Numbered from the stretch's first letter, positions 1-8,067 are shown. The stretch is DNA of 64,000 nucleotides from an uncultured Eubacterium sp. (GCA_910584345.1 CAJTZX010000008.1:1-64000); one strand, 5' to 3'. Notes: generated from the sequence alone by a model not told the origin. A program made the numbers and translations.

Positions 1-54
1 GGAAGTGTGGCAACACATGGAGCGGACTGTTACTAATCGGTCGAAGGCTTGACC
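1..54 (+). rRNA. 23S ribosomal RNA, 3' end (partial)
   Basis: The first 54 bases match the conserved 3' terminus of bacterial 23S rRNA: the segment 'tactaatcggtcga' followed by 'ggcttgacc', the strand of the terminal helix. The rest of the gene lies before the window. The end is placed by analogy with other 23S genes and could be off by a few bases. No 5S rRNA gene is visible between here and the tRNA genes that follow. Confidence 0.85.
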
Positions 55-159
55 AAAGAGGTTCAAAGCCAAAAAGGAAGGAATAAGAGGTTAGTTAGAG
101 AAAGCGGATGGAATTCTGTATGAAGTTTTGAAGGTGCAGGAAAGAAGAAATAAAAGTAA

Positions 160-231
160 TCCTCGATAGCTCAATGGTAGAGCACACGGCTGTTAACCGT
201 GGGGTTGTTGGTTCGAGCCCAACTCGGGGAG
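160..231 (+). tRNA. tRNA-Asn (GTT)
   Basis: Full cloverleaf of 72 nt. The acceptor stem pairs 160-166 with 224-230, the anticodon stem pairs 185-189 with 197-201, and the loop carries GTT at 192-194. The T loop is GTTCGAG-like. CCA is not encoded. It is the first tRNA after the 23S gene and probably belongs to the same rRNA-tRNA transcript. Confidence 0.95.
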
Positions 232-284
232 TTTTTAAGACTCGTAAAAAGTTTTGTTGAGCTTGCGAGTCTTACTTAATATCA

Positions 285-356
285 GGCCCCATGGTCAAGC
301 GGTTAAGACATCGCCCTTTCACGGCGGTAACACGAGTTCGATTCTCGTTGGGGTCA
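285..356 (+). tRNA. tRNA-Glu (TTC)
   Basis: 72-nt cloverleaf. Acceptor 285-291 pairs with 349-355, and anticodon TTC lies at 318-320 inside a CTTTCAC loop. The T arm has GTTCGATTC. CCA is not encoded. It is the second gene of the tRNA cluster behind the rRNA operon. Confidence 0.95.
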
Positions 357-397
357 TTTAGAATCTTCAATATCCGAACAATAGAATCATAGTATTT

Positions 398-468
398 GGC
401 GACATAGCCAAGTGGTAAGGCACGGGTCTGCAACACCCTTATCATCGGTTCAAATCCGATTGTCGCCT
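398..468 (+). tRNA. tRNA-Cys (GCA), copy 1
   Basis: 71-nt cloverleaf. Acceptor ggcgaca (398-404) pairs with tgtcgcc (461-467), and anticodon GCA lies at 430-432. It ends the rRNA-tRNA cluster and is followed by a rho-independent terminator. A second tRNA-Cys at 1555-1626 has identical D and anticodon arms but different acceptor and T stems. Confidence 0.95.
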
Positions 469-473
469 CTGAA

Positions 474-503
474 ACTCTAAGGTGTTTTGCCTTAGAGTTT
501 TTT
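474..503 (+). terminator. Rho-independent terminator of the rRNA-tRNA transcript
   Basis: A 9-bp stem (actctaagg / ccttagagt) with a 7-nt loop is followed directly by six T residues, immediately after tRNA-Cys. Confidence 0.9.
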
Positions 504-544
504 ATTGTAATTTTAATATTCATAAATAAAAGAGTTAAGAAGAA

Positions 545-1444
545 GTGAAGAATATGAATTTGCAAATAATTACAGCTCCATTAATTGGTGGTCTTATAGG
601 ACTGATTACAAATAGTTTAGCTATTAAAATGTTATTTAGACCTTATAAAGAAATCAAAATTGCTGGTATACACATTCCATTTACCCCGGGATTAATTCCC
701 AAGGAAAAAGCTAGAATTGCACATGCGATTGCACAAGTAATTGCAAGTTATATTTTAGATCAAGATACTATATTAGTTGCATTGGCGTCAGACAAAATAA
801 AAGAAGCATATGAAAGAAAATATGATGAATACATTCATATATGGAAATCTTCAGAAATGACTATTGGTCAAGTACTAAGCAAGTACCATATGGATAAATC
901 TGTAAACAATATGGAAAAAAGAATCAGTGATTCGATTAGTAATTATTTGATTGAACAATGTAAAGAAGAGGAATTAGCTCGTAAATTAATCATATTTGCG
1001 TTTTCTTCTTTTAAGGATAATATGAATCCATTAGTATATAAAATGGGGAAAAAGGCATTAAATACAGCTCAGGAAGCTATGATTCATCAGGTTGACGCAT
1101 TGATTATGGAGCATGGAAAAGAATATATAGAGCAATATCTGGATCAAACTTATGCAAAAGGTTTAGATTATCCGATTGCCGAGGTTATTTTAAATATGGA
1201 ACAACATCATCCAAATATAAAGAATCTATTGTGGGAGAAATATATTGAATTTATACAAAATAAATTTGGTAAGTTTTTGTCTACATTAAATGTACAACAA
1301 ATCATTGAAAATAAAATAAATGATTATGATTTAAAAGAGTTAGAGAATATGATTATGGAAATATCCAGAAAAGAATTAAATGCGCTTGTTTGGCTGGGAG
1401 GGTTATTAGGTGTAATCATGGGATTTATTAATTTGTTATTTTAA
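545..1444 (+). CDS. DUF445 family membrane protein (YheB-like)
   Basis: A 299-aa protein of the DUF445/YheB family, whose function is unknown. The N-terminus has the family hallmark: a hydrophobic segment with GGLIGLITNSLAIKMLFRP, then FTPGLIPKEK. The middle is a long helical region, and residues about 280-299 form a C-terminal membrane helix. Both ends would sit in the membrane with the helical part on one side. The GTG start at 545 gives the full family N-terminus; ATG at 554 is an alternative three codons in, and neither has a strong Shine-Dalgarno. It lies alone between two tRNA-Cys genes. B. subtilis YheB is linked to spore material, but that role is not shown here. Confidence 0.85.
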   Translation: MKNMNLQIITAPLIGGLIGLITNSLAIKMLFRPYKEIKIAGIHIPFTPGLIPKEKARIAHAIAQVIASYILDQDTILVALASDKIKEAYERKYDEYIHIWKSSEMTIGQVLSKYHMDKSVNNMEKRISDSISNYLIEQCKEEELARKLIIFAFSSFKDNMNPLVYKMGKKALNTAQEAMIHQVDALIMEHGKEYIEQYLDQTYAKGLDYPIAEVILNMEQHHPNIKNLLWEKYIEFIQNKFGKFLSTLNVQQIIENKINDYDLKELENMIMEISRKELNALVWLGGLLGVIMGFINLLF

Positions 1445-1505
1445 ATAAGCAGAAAAAATTTTAATTTCTGGATAGAATGATCTAAGAAATATTTGGGAAA
1501 ACTAC

Positions 1506-1534
1506 TTGACATGTAAAGGATAAAATGATATTAT
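1506..1534 (+). promoter_or_regulatory. Sigma-A promoter of tRNA-Cys copy 2
   Basis: TTGACA (1506-1511), a 17-bp spacer and TATTAT (1529-1534) end 20 bp before the tRNA. This tRNA therefore has its own promoter. Confidence 0.8.
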
Positions 1535-1554
1535 TTTAAAATATTAATTTGTAA

Positions 1555-1626
1555 GGCGTCGTAGCCAAGTGGTAAGGCACGGGTCTGCAACACCCTTATC
1601 CGCCGGTTCAAATCCGGCCGACGCCT
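1555..1626 (+). tRNA. tRNA-Cys (GCA), copy 2
   Basis: 72-nt cloverleaf. Acceptor ggcgtcg (1555-1561) pairs with cgacgcc (1619-1625). The anticodon is GCA. The 5' part from the D arm through the anticodon arm is identical to copy 1. Acceptor and T-stem differences are paired, so both copies fold. Confidence 0.95.
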
Positions 1627-1673
1627 TTTTCATTTAAAAAGAAAATTGAATTAAGAATATAAGATACCATTAT

Positions 1674-1725
1674 AAAAAGAACCATTGATAGAGTATTTTA
1701 AGACTCTATCAATGGTTCTTTTTAT
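1674..1725. terminator. Strong, probably bidirectional terminator
   Basis: A stem of about 20 bp (aaaaagaaccattgatagag paired with its complement at 1703-1723) has A residues on the 5' side and T residues on the 3' side. It can end transcripts from either strand and separates tRNA-Cys from the padR operon. Confidence 0.85.
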
Positions 1726-1772
1726 ATGAAAAATATAAAAATGAAATTTTAGAATATATTTTTGAAAATTAC

Positions 1773-1804
1773 TTGACCTGACGTAGTAATTGTGATATAA
1801 CTAC
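1773..1804 (+). promoter_or_regulatory. Promoter of the PadR operon with an overlapping dyad operator
   Basis: TTGACC (1773-1778), 17 bp, TATAAC (1796-1801). A dyad of gtagt (1783-1787) and actac (1800-1804) overlaps the -10 box. PadR repressors commonly bind dyads in their own promoter, so autorepression is inferred. A second inverted repeat, gatctat / atagatc, lies at 1834-1860 in the leader. Confidence 0.6.
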
Positions 1805-1884
1805 TTCAACAGACATAGTAATTTTATTTTACCGATCTATGATAAAAAAATATATAGATCGTCTAAAATACGGGAGGTGATCCG

Positions 1885-2202
1885 TTGATAAGTAATGATG
1901 TTATTCGTGGATATACGGATATTATCATTTTAAATTTGTTGCTTCAGAATGATTCCTATGGATATGAAATTTCAAAGCAAATACGTAAAATATCTGAAGA
2001 AAAGTATGTAATAAAGGAAACTACATTGTATTCAGCTTTTACCAGATTAGAGAAAGCTGGTTATATTGAGTCTTATGAAGGCAGTAAAACGAATGGAAAA
2101 AAAAGAGTCTATTATCATATCACAGAAGAGGGAATTTCCCATTATACTGCAAAATGTAGGGAATGGATAGAAGTAAAGGAGCTTGTAGATAAGTTTGTAT
2201 AA
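1885..2202 (+). CDS. PadR family transcriptional regulator
   Basis: A 105-aa winged-helix repressor. The PadR signature runs from the start: DIIILNLLLQNDSYGYEI, then TLYSAFTRLEKAGYI and KKRVYYHITEEG. It is a short, single-domain PadR without the long C-terminal dimerisation helix. TTG at 1885 is chosen because a perfect GGAGGTGA site ends four bases before it. The next gene, 75 bp downstream, encodes a HAAS-domain membrane protein, the usual partner of this PadR class. Such pairs generally sense envelope stress or control the partner's level. That role is inferred from the arrangement. Confidence 0.9.
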   Translation: MISNDVIRGYTDIIILNLLLQNDSYGYEISKQIRKISEEKYVIKETTLYSAFTRLEKAGYIESYEGSKTNGKKRVYYHITEEGISHYTAKCREWIEVKELVDKFV

Positions 2203-2277
2203 ATGAATCTAATTGTCTAGTTAAAAACAATGTAGTATGAAACTTGTTGATGCGTTGAGTATTAAAAGGAGTATTAT

Positions 2278-3336
2278 ATGGAAACAATCATAAATTATCT
2301 TGATAATATGTTTATTAATCTGCCCAAGACATCGGAAGTATTGCGGGCAAAAGAAGATTTGTTGGAAATGATGGAAGATAAATATAACGAACTGATTGCA
2401 GAAGGTAAAATGCAAAATGAAGCTATTGGTATTGTTATTTCTGAATTCGGGAATATTCAGGAATTAATTGAAGAATTAGAAATTACAGAGGATAAAAAAT
2501 CTTTAAATAATGATTTTAAAACAAACTTTTCAGAAGCAGATTTTATAAAAGATGAGAAAAGTAAAAATACAAATGATACATCTAAGATTCGACACGTTTC
2601 TGATTTGGAAGCAGATGAATATCTGTTTGCTGTGAAGCAGTCAGCAGGTAAAATTGGAGCAGGGACATTTCTTTGTATTTGTTCACCAATCTTGCTTATG
2701 ATTTTAGATGGAATGAAATCATTTGTTCCATCTATTTCAGATAGTATTGTAGCAGGGGTTGGTCTTACAGTTTTATTTAGTATGGTTGCTTGTGCAGTTG
2801 GATTATTTATATCATCTGGAATGAAGATGGATACATATGATTATTTGAAGAAGGAATGTTTTATCTTAAATTCTGAATATGAACAGACTATTTATCATAT
2901 CTGGGAAACTCATAAGAAAAAATTCTCTTTTAAAATTACAGCAGGTGTTATTTTGTGTATTCTTTCTGTAATACCTGTAATTATTTGCTCTTCCGTTATT
3001 GCAGAAAGTAATAAAAATGAGTTTCCTATTATTATTTGCGTTGCAATATTGATGGTTATGGTAGCAATCGGAGTATTTTTATTTATTACTGCAGGTATGG
3101 AAGAAGAATCTTATAAAGTAATACTTCAAGAAAAAGAATTTTCTGCAAACAAAAAATCAGAGAAAAAGTTAGAAGAAATTATTTCTGCCATTTACTGGCC
3201 CATAATCATCATTATTTACCTTGTTTGGAGTATAGTAAGTGGAAATTGGGGAATTACATGGATTATTTGGCCCTTTGCAGGAATTATTATTAGTATCATA
3301 TGTAAAATTATAGAATCTGATGGATTGGCTAAATAA
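2278..3336 (+). CDS. HAAS-domain (DUF1700-like) membrane protein
   Basis: A 352-aa protein whose first 70 residues form a HAAS-type helical domain, with the recurrent 'EFGNIQELIEEL' ending. A charged linker follows to about residue 110. Then come roughly six hydrophobic segments in two blocks (about 125-185 and 220-350). It is expected in the cytoplasmic membrane with the HAAS domain inside the cell. The start is ATG 2278 with AAAAGGAG eight bases upstream. It is encoded directly after a PadR regulator, as is typical for HAAS proteins. The precise function is unknown. Confidence 0.8.
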   Translation: METIINYLDNMFINLPKTSEVLRAKEDLLEMMEDKYNELIAEGKMQNEAIGIVISEFGNIQELIEELEITEDKKSLNNDFKTNFSEADFIKDEKSKNTNDTSKIRHVSDLEADEYLFAVKQSAGKIGAGTFLCICSPILLMILDGMKSFVPSISDSIVAGVGLTVLFSMVACAVGLFISSGMKMDTYDYLKKECFILNSEYEQTIYHIWETHKKKFSFKITAGVILCILSVIPVIICSSVIAESNKNEFPIIICVAILMVMVAIGVFLFITAGMEEESYKVILQEKEFSANKKSEKKLEEIISAIYWPIIIIIYLVWSIVSGNWGITWIIWPFAGIIISIICKIIESDGLAK

Positions 3337-3366
3337 TAGAATTTCTAATTTCAAATTAAACGGAAT

Positions 3367-3422
3367 GCTAATATTCAGATTGTATGGAGAAAATAAACCA
3401 TACAGCTTGAATATTAGCTTTT
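3367..3422. terminator. Bidirectional terminator between convergent genes
   Basis: A long stem (gctaatattca and tgtatgg paired with 3401-3418) with an A-rich loop is followed by TTTT. It serves the HAAS gene and possibly the converging tyrS gene. Confidence 0.8.
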
Positions 3423-3473
3423 AATATGATGGAGTAATGCAGGTGGTAACATGATAGAATAAAATTTAGAATA

Positions 3474-4700
3474 TTATTCAAATATAATTTTCATATATTT
3501 CTTTTTTCCGCGCTTTATGATAAATTCATCAGCTGCTAAATCATCTGCAGTATAAGTGGCTTTGATATCTGTAACTTTTTGAGTATTTACAGTAACTCCA
3601 CCCTGTTCGATCGCTCGTCGGCCCTCAGAACGGCTGGAGACTAGCTCAGCCATTACAAGCAATGATATAAGATCAATAGAACCATCTTTCAAATCTTCTG
3701 AGGATAGTTTTACAGATGGCATGTTCGATGCATTTCCACCGCCTGCAAATAGTGCACGCGCAGCGTTTTGTGCTTTTTCAGCTTCTTGTTCACCATGCAC
3801 TAATTTTGTTAATTCAAAGGCAAGAATTTCTTTTGCAGTATTTAACTGGTTTCCTTGCCATTTGTCCATTTCGTCAATTTGTTCTAATGGTAAGAAGGTT
3901 AGCATACGCAAACATTTCAGCACGTCAGAATCAGATACGTTTCTCCAATATTGATAAAAATCAAATGGAGATGTTTTATTTGGATCTAACCAAACAGCGC
4001 CAGATTGAGTTTTACCCATTTTCTTTCCTTCAGAATTTAATAGCAGGTTAATTGTCATAGCATATGCGTCTTTTCCAAGTTTTCGGCGAATTAATTCGGT
4101 ACCGCCCAGCATATTGCTCCATTGATCGTCTCCGCCAAACTGCATATTACATCCATATTTTTGAAATAATGTATAAAAATCATAGCTTTGCATAATCATA
4201 TAATTAAATTCTAAAAAGCTTAATCCTTTTTCCATTCTTTGTTTATAACATTCAGCAGTGAGCATTCGGTTTACACTGAAATGTGCGCCGACTTCTCTTA
4301 GTACTTCAATATAATTTAAATCCATTAACCATTCAGCATTATTGACCATGATTGCTTTATCTTCGGAAAAGTCAATAAAATGACTCATTTGCTGCTTAAA
4401 ACAGTCACAGTTATGTTGGATGATGTCTGGCGTCATCATTTGACGCATATCAGTACGCCCGGATGGATCCCCTATCATAGCAGTACCGCCGCCAATTAAG
4501 GCAATCGGCTTATTACCAGCCATTTGCAGACGTTTCATTAGGCATAGAGCCATAAAGTGGCCTACGTGGAGACTGTCGGCAGTTGGGTCAAAGCCAATAT
4601 AAAAAATGGCTTTTCCATTGTTGATGAGTTCTTTGATCTCTGTTTCATCTGTTACCTGGGCAATCAGACCTCGGGCAACTAATTCGTCATATAATGTCAT
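3474..4700 (-). CDS. tyrS: Tyrosyl-tRNA synthetase
   Basis: A 408-aa class I aminoacyl-tRNA synthetase that charges tRNA-Tyr. The HIGH-type motif is in FDPTADSLHVGHF near residue 40. The tyrosine site shows YDFYTLFQKYGCNMQFGGDDQW, here split by convention into YDF and GGDDQW. The KMSKS-type loop reads KMGKTQSG near residue 228. A C-terminal S4 RNA-binding domain occupies about 340-408. Length is normal for the bacterial TyrS type. The start is ATG at 4700 with GAAAGGA upstream. Expression is controlled by a T-box leader that reads the charge state of tRNA-Tyr. Confidence 0.97.
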   Translation of the reverse strand: MTLYDELVARGLIAQVTDETEIKELINNGKAIFYIGFDPTADSLHVGHFMALCLMKRLQMAGNKPIALIGGGTAMIGDPSGRTDMRQMMTPDIIQHNCDCFKQQMSHFIDFSEDKAIMVNNAEWLMDLNYIEVLREVGAHFSVNRMLTAECYKQRMEKGLSFLEFNYMIMQSYDFYTLFQKYGCNMQFGGDDQWSNMLGGTELIRRKLGKDAYAMTINLLLNSEGKKMGKTQSGAVWLDPNKTSPFDFYQYWRNVSDSDVLKCLRMLTFLPLEQIDEMDKWQGNQLNTAKEILAFELTKLVHGEQEAEKAQNAARALFAGGGNASNMPSVKLSSEDLKDGSIDLISLLVMAELVSSRSEGRRAIEQGGVTVNTQKVTDIKATYTADDLAADEFIIKRGKKKYMKIIFE

Positions 4701-4738
4701 ATTTATGATTCCTTTCTAGAGTTAGATTACATGTTTGC

Positions 4739-5036
4739 AATAAAAATCGCCCTTATTGGTTCATTATAACCAATAAGGACGAGAATGGTTTCCCGCGTTA
4801 CCACCTTAATTTACAGTTTATTCACATAAACTGCCTTCGTAAGTATTTTATCATACTTGAACACGATAACGAGTGTTAAACGTTGCAGCCTACTAAACAT
4901 ATATCGGTTGTTCGGTGCAAAGCTTGGGGATGTATTCATAAAAAGTTTTCCATGTACCTCTCATCAGCCGGTTACTTTCTGTATGTTCTGACTAATTATT
5001 ACTTGTTCCCGTCACAGCTTTTTCTTATATAATTAT
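4739..5036 (-). promoter_or_regulatory. T-box leader (tRNA-Tyr sensing) of tyrS
   Basis: On the minus strand, AGGTGGTAACGCGGG (plus 4792-4806) is the conserved T-box that pairs with the uncharged tRNA acceptor end. A terminator stem follows (plus 4751-4761 with 4768-4778) with a U-rich tail. Upstream is a long Stem I region with the GGAACAAGTA (AG-bulge) element near 5005. A candidate specifier triplet UAC, a Tyr codon, sits at plus 4954-4956 in the context GAGGTACATGG. When tRNA-Tyr is uncharged the antiterminator forms and tyrS is transcribed. The specifier assignment is by position and context and was not folded. Confidence 0.9.
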
Positions 5037-5041
5037 ATTGC

Positions 5042-5070
5042 ATTATAGGCAGTAATGATGTAATTGTCAA
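5042..5070 (-). promoter_or_regulatory. Sigma-A promoter of the T-box-tyrS transcript
   Basis: On the minus strand: TTGACA (plus 5065-5070), a 17-bp spacer, TATAAT (plus 5042-5047). It is a perfect consensus and places the start of the leader near 5035. Confidence 0.9.
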
Positions 5071-5098
5071 GATGTATGTGAGAAAGAAATTTTAGATG

Positions 5099-5127
5099 TT
5101 GACAAATAATATTATATGATATATAAT
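5099..5127 (+). promoter_or_regulatory. Perfect-consensus sigma-A promoter P1 upstream of the zinc-ribbon gene
   Basis: TTGACA (5099-5104), 17 bp, TATAAT (5122-5127). It is divergent from the tyrS promoter, 29 bp away. An AGGAGG ribosome site at 5151-5156 follows without an ATG, GTG or TTG at a usable distance. Only a 10-codon CTG-initiated frame (5165-5197) would fit. Confidence 0.8.
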
Positions 5128-5204
5128 ATTGGATATTAAATAATAAAGATAGGAGGATAGTTTACTGTATAAAAGAATAACCTTTTCTCAACTGTAAATT
5201 CATA

Positions 5205-5233
5205 TTGCAAAATACAGATGCACATATTATAAT
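5205..5233 (+). promoter_or_regulatory. Second promoter P2 of the zinc-ribbon gene
   Basis: TTGCAA (5205-5210), 17 bp, TATAAT (5228-5233), about 60 bp before the zinc-ribbon start codon. Confidence 0.65.
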
Positions 5234-5294
5234 GGCATATAGTAAGCCGACAGCACATAGCATTTCATAATGAAGTGTGGAAAGGATGGATAAC

Positions 5295-5858
5295 ATGGAA
5301 CTGTTCGATAAATTGGGTGATACGATTGTATCAGTATCAAAAGATGCAACACAGAAAGCAAAAGATATTTCAGAACTGGCCAGGATCCGTATGGAAATAC
5401 GTTCAAAACAGGATTATCTAAATAAACTGTTTTTAGAGATCGGCAAAATTTATTATGATACGCATAAAGACGATGAAGAGAAAGAATTTAAGGAGCAAAT
5501 GCTGCTAGTCAAAGATGCGCAGGAAGTTTTAGAAGAATTAAATCAGCAATTAGGGCAGATCAAAGGCATGGTAAAATGTAATGCATGTGGTCAGGATATG
5601 CCAATGGAGGCGGAATATTGCAGTAAGTGTGGAACAAAGCTTGTAAAACCAAAGAAGGAAGAAGTAATGTCTGATGACCTTGATACAGAGGAAGGGGCTT
5701 CTGAAGAGCATACAGATACGCAGGCAGGAGAAATTGTTGAGGATGATAGAATAAAAGAAGAATCCGAGACTGTTCAGGAAACTAAAGAAACAGTTACAGT
5801 AGTTGAGGAAGATTTAACGGTCCAGACAGATATGGCAGTGAAAGAGAAAGAAATATAA
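5295..5858 (+). CDS. Zinc-ribbon protein with an acidic tail
   Basis: A 187-aa predicted cytoplasmic protein. Residues 1-90 are helical, including a likely coiled coil with many Glu and Lys. A zinc ribbon follows around 95-115 with CNACG and CSKCG (two Cys pairs). The rest is a highly acidic, low-complexity tail rich in Glu, Asp and Thr. The start is set at ATG 5295 because GAAAGGA lies eight bases upstream. GTG 5277 and ATG 5286 are in-frame alternatives without a proper site. Small zinc-ribbon proteins of this layout are common in Clostridia and lack an assigned function. Two upstream promoters suggest regulated expression. Confidence 0.75.
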   Translation: MELFDKLGDTIVSVSKDATQKAKDISELARIRMEIRSKQDYLNKLFLEIGKIYYDTHKDDEEKEFKEQMLLVKDAQEVLEELNQQLGQIKGMVKCNACGQDMPMEAEYCSKCGTKLVKPKKEEVMSDDLDTEEGASEEHTDTQAGEIVEDDRIKEESETVQETKETVTVVEEDLTVQTDMAVKEKEI

Positions 5859-5871
5859 AATATTTTTAAAT

Positions 5872-5920
5872 ACAGTTCGGGCAGGTCTTAGCATATACAG
5901 CAAAGACTTGCTTGAGCTGT
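5872..5920. other. Long imperfect hairpin upstream of metG
   Basis: An 18-nt arm (5872-5889, starting acagttcggg) pairs with 5903-5920 over all 18 positions when G-U pairs are allowed. The loop is 13 nt. No T-run follows on the plus strand, so it is not a standard terminator. It may be a processing site or leader structure for metG. Confidence 0.5.
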
Positions 5921-6008
5921 AACCGTCTTTCATCTGATTAAGATACGTAAGGACTGTAATAAAAAGCAATTAAAATTACATGCGAAGGAAAGGTTATAGG
6001 AATTAAAT

Positions 6009-7973
6009 ATGAGCAGCAAAGGCAAATATTATATGACAACGGCGATTGCTTATGCATCTGGCAAGCCACATATTGGTAATACTTATGAAATTGTGCTGGC
6101 AGATGCTATTGCACGCTTTAAAAGGCAAGAAGGGTATGAAGTATGTTTTCAGACCGGAACAGACGAGCATGGTCAAAAAATTGAGCAAAAAGCACAGGAA
6201 GCAGGAATTACACCAAAAGAGTATGTAGATAAAGTAGCAGATGAAATTAAAAAGATTTGGGATTTGATGAATTGTTCTTATGATAATTTTATCCGGACAA
6301 CGGATGATTATCATGAAAAGCAAGTGCAAAAAATATTTCGAAAACTGTATGAAAAAGGAGACATATATAAGAGTTCCTATGAAGGCATGTATTGTACGCC
6401 TTGTGAGTCATTTTGGACAGAATCACAATTAGTAGATGGAAAATGTCCGGATTGCGGACGTGAGGTAAAGCCTGCAAAGGAAGAAGCATATTTCTTTAAA
6501 ATGAGTAAATATGCAGACCGATTAATTGAGCATATTAACACGCATCCGGAGTTTATTCAGCCAGTATCCAGAAAAAACGAAATGATGAATAATTTTTTAC
6601 TTCCAGGCCTGCAGGATTTGTGTGTGTCAAGAACATCTTTTAACTGGGGGATACCCGTTGATTTTGATGATAAACATGTTATCTATGTTTGGTTGGATGC
6701 TCTTACAAACTATATTACAGGAATTGGGTATCATTGCGGAGAATCATCGGATGAATCTTTTGAAAAAAACTGGCCGGCAGACTTGCATTTGATTGGAAAA
6801 GATATTATTCGGTTTCATACCATTTATTGGCCAATTTTTTTAATGGCTTTGGATATTCCTCTGCCAAAGCAGATATTCGGGCATCCATGGCTGATCCAAA
6901 GTGATGGAAAAATGAGTAAATCAAAAGGAAATGTGCTTTATGCAGATGAATTGGCTGATTTTTTTGGAGTAGATGCAGTTCGTTTTTTTGTATTGCATGA
7001 GATGCCATTTGATAATGATGGACTTATTTCCTGGGATTTGATAGTAGAACGTTTGAATTCTGAGTTAGCAAATACGTTAGGAAATTTAGTAAATAGAACG
7101 ATTTCCATGAGTAATAAATATTTTGATGGAATCGTATCTTCTACAGGTATCATAGAAGAGGTGGACGCTGATTTAAAAGAGATTGTGACTAAGACAGTAG
7201 GTAAAGTAACTGATAAAATGGCTGATTTACGTGTAGCAGATGCTATAACGGAAATTTTTAATCTGTTTAAACGTTGCAATAAATATATAGATGAAACAAC
7301 ACCGTGGATTTTGGCAAAGGAAGAGGCTAAAAAACCACGGCTATCGGAGGTTTTATATAATCTGGTAGAAAGCATTACAATTGGAACCACGCTTTTAAAA
7401 AGTTTTATGCCTGATACGGCAGAAAATATTTTTAAACAATTAAATACGAAAGAAGTGCCTTTTGAACTGTTAAATACATTTGGAAATTATATAAGCGGTA
7501 CAAAAGTTACTGAAAAACCAGAAATTTTGTTTGCTCGTTTAGATATAAAAGAAGTCATGGAGCGTGTAAATGAATTGCATCCCCCTGTTAATGAGGATGA
7601 GGCTGCAGTTGGACAAGATGAATCAGTGATAAATATCGAACCAAAAGCAGAAATTACGTTTGATGAATTTGAAAAAATGCAGTTTCAGGTTGGTGAAATT
7701 ATTGATTGCAAAGCGGTTGAAAAATCTAAAAAGCTCCTCTGTTCACAAGTAAAGATCGGCAGTCAGGTAAAACAGATTGTATCTGGTATTCGCAAGTACT
7801 ATACGCCAGAAGAGATGGTTGGCAAAAAGGTTATGGTATTGGTTAATTTAAAACCTGCAAAGCTGGCAGGAGTATTATCTGAAGGTATGTTGTTATGTGC
7901 TGAAGATGAAAATGGAGAGCTTGCATTAATGACACCAGAAAAAACGATGCCATCCGGAGCTGAGATTTGTTAG
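6009..7973 (+). CDS. metG: Methionyl-tRNA synthetase
   Basis: A 654-aa class I synthetase that charges tRNA-Met. The HIGH motif appears as KPHIGNTYEI near residue 20. A zinc knuckle with CTPCE and CPDCG lies around 125-150. KMSKSKGNV is near residue 302. The anticodon-binding helical domain follows. The C-terminal 110 residues form an OB-fold tRNA-binding (EMAP II-like) domain with FQVGEI and VNLKPAKLAG, fused as in B. subtilis MetG. The start is ATG 6009 with an AGGAA site. Length is normal for the fused type. It precedes tatD and rsmA, a common Firmicutes order (metG-tatD-rsmA). Confidence 0.97.
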   Translation: MSSKGKYYMTTAIAYASGKPHIGNTYEIVLADAIARFKRQEGYEVCFQTGTDEHGQKIEQKAQEAGITPKEYVDKVADEIKKIWDLMNCSYDNFIRTTDDYHEKQVQKIFRKLYEKGDIYKSSYEGMYCTPCESFWTESQLVDGKCPDCGREVKPAKEEAYFFKMSKYADRLIEHINTHPEFIQPVSRKNEMMNNFLLPGLQDLCVSRTSFNWGIPVDFDDKHVIYVWLDALTNYITGIGYHCGESSDESFEKNWPADLHLIGKDIIRFHTIYWPIFLMALDIPLPKQIFGHPWLIQSDGKMSKSKGNVLYADELADFFGVDAVRFFVLHEMPFDNDGLISWDLIVERLNSELANTLGNLVNRTISMSNKYFDGIVSSTGIIEEVDADLKEIVTKTVGKVTDKMADLRVADAITEIFNLFKRCNKYIDETTPWILAKEEAKKPRLSEVLYNLVESITIGTTLLKSFMPDTAENIFKQLNTKEVPFELLNTFGNYISGTKVTEKPEILFARLDIKEVMERVNELHPPVNEDEAAVGQDESVINIEPKAEITFDEFEKMQFQVGEIIDCKAVEKSKKLLCSQVKIGSQVKQIVSGIRKYYTPEEMVGKKVMVLVNLKPAKLAGVLSEGMLLCAEDENGELALMTPEKTMPSGAEIC

Positions 7974-7992
7974 AAAAGATAATTCCTAAATT

Positions 7993-8029
7993 CCCGGAAA
8001 CATGAAATGATTCGTGTTACCGGGTTTTA
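7993..8029 (+). terminator. Terminator after metG
   Basis: A stem of cccgg...ccggg with an AT-rich inner part and small loop (7993-8024) is followed by TTTT. It probably gives partial termination before tatD. Confidence 0.65.
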
Positions 8030-8067
8030 TTGTTGGTGAAAATCTAATCATTTGATGGAGTGACGAT

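Noticed and set aside
54..159. 5S rRNA between 23S and tRNA-Asn
   Set aside because: The interval is about 105 bp, purine-rich and has none of the conserved 5S segments.
272..565. A 97-codon minus-strand frame across tRNA-Glu and tRNA-Cys
   Set aside because: It overlaps two tRNA genes and a terminator and has no ribosome site; the protein has no family features.
5872..5920. SAM riboswitch or T-box upstream of metG
   Set aside because: Neither the S-box core nor the AGGGTGG-type T-box sequence is present; only a simple long hairpin is visible.
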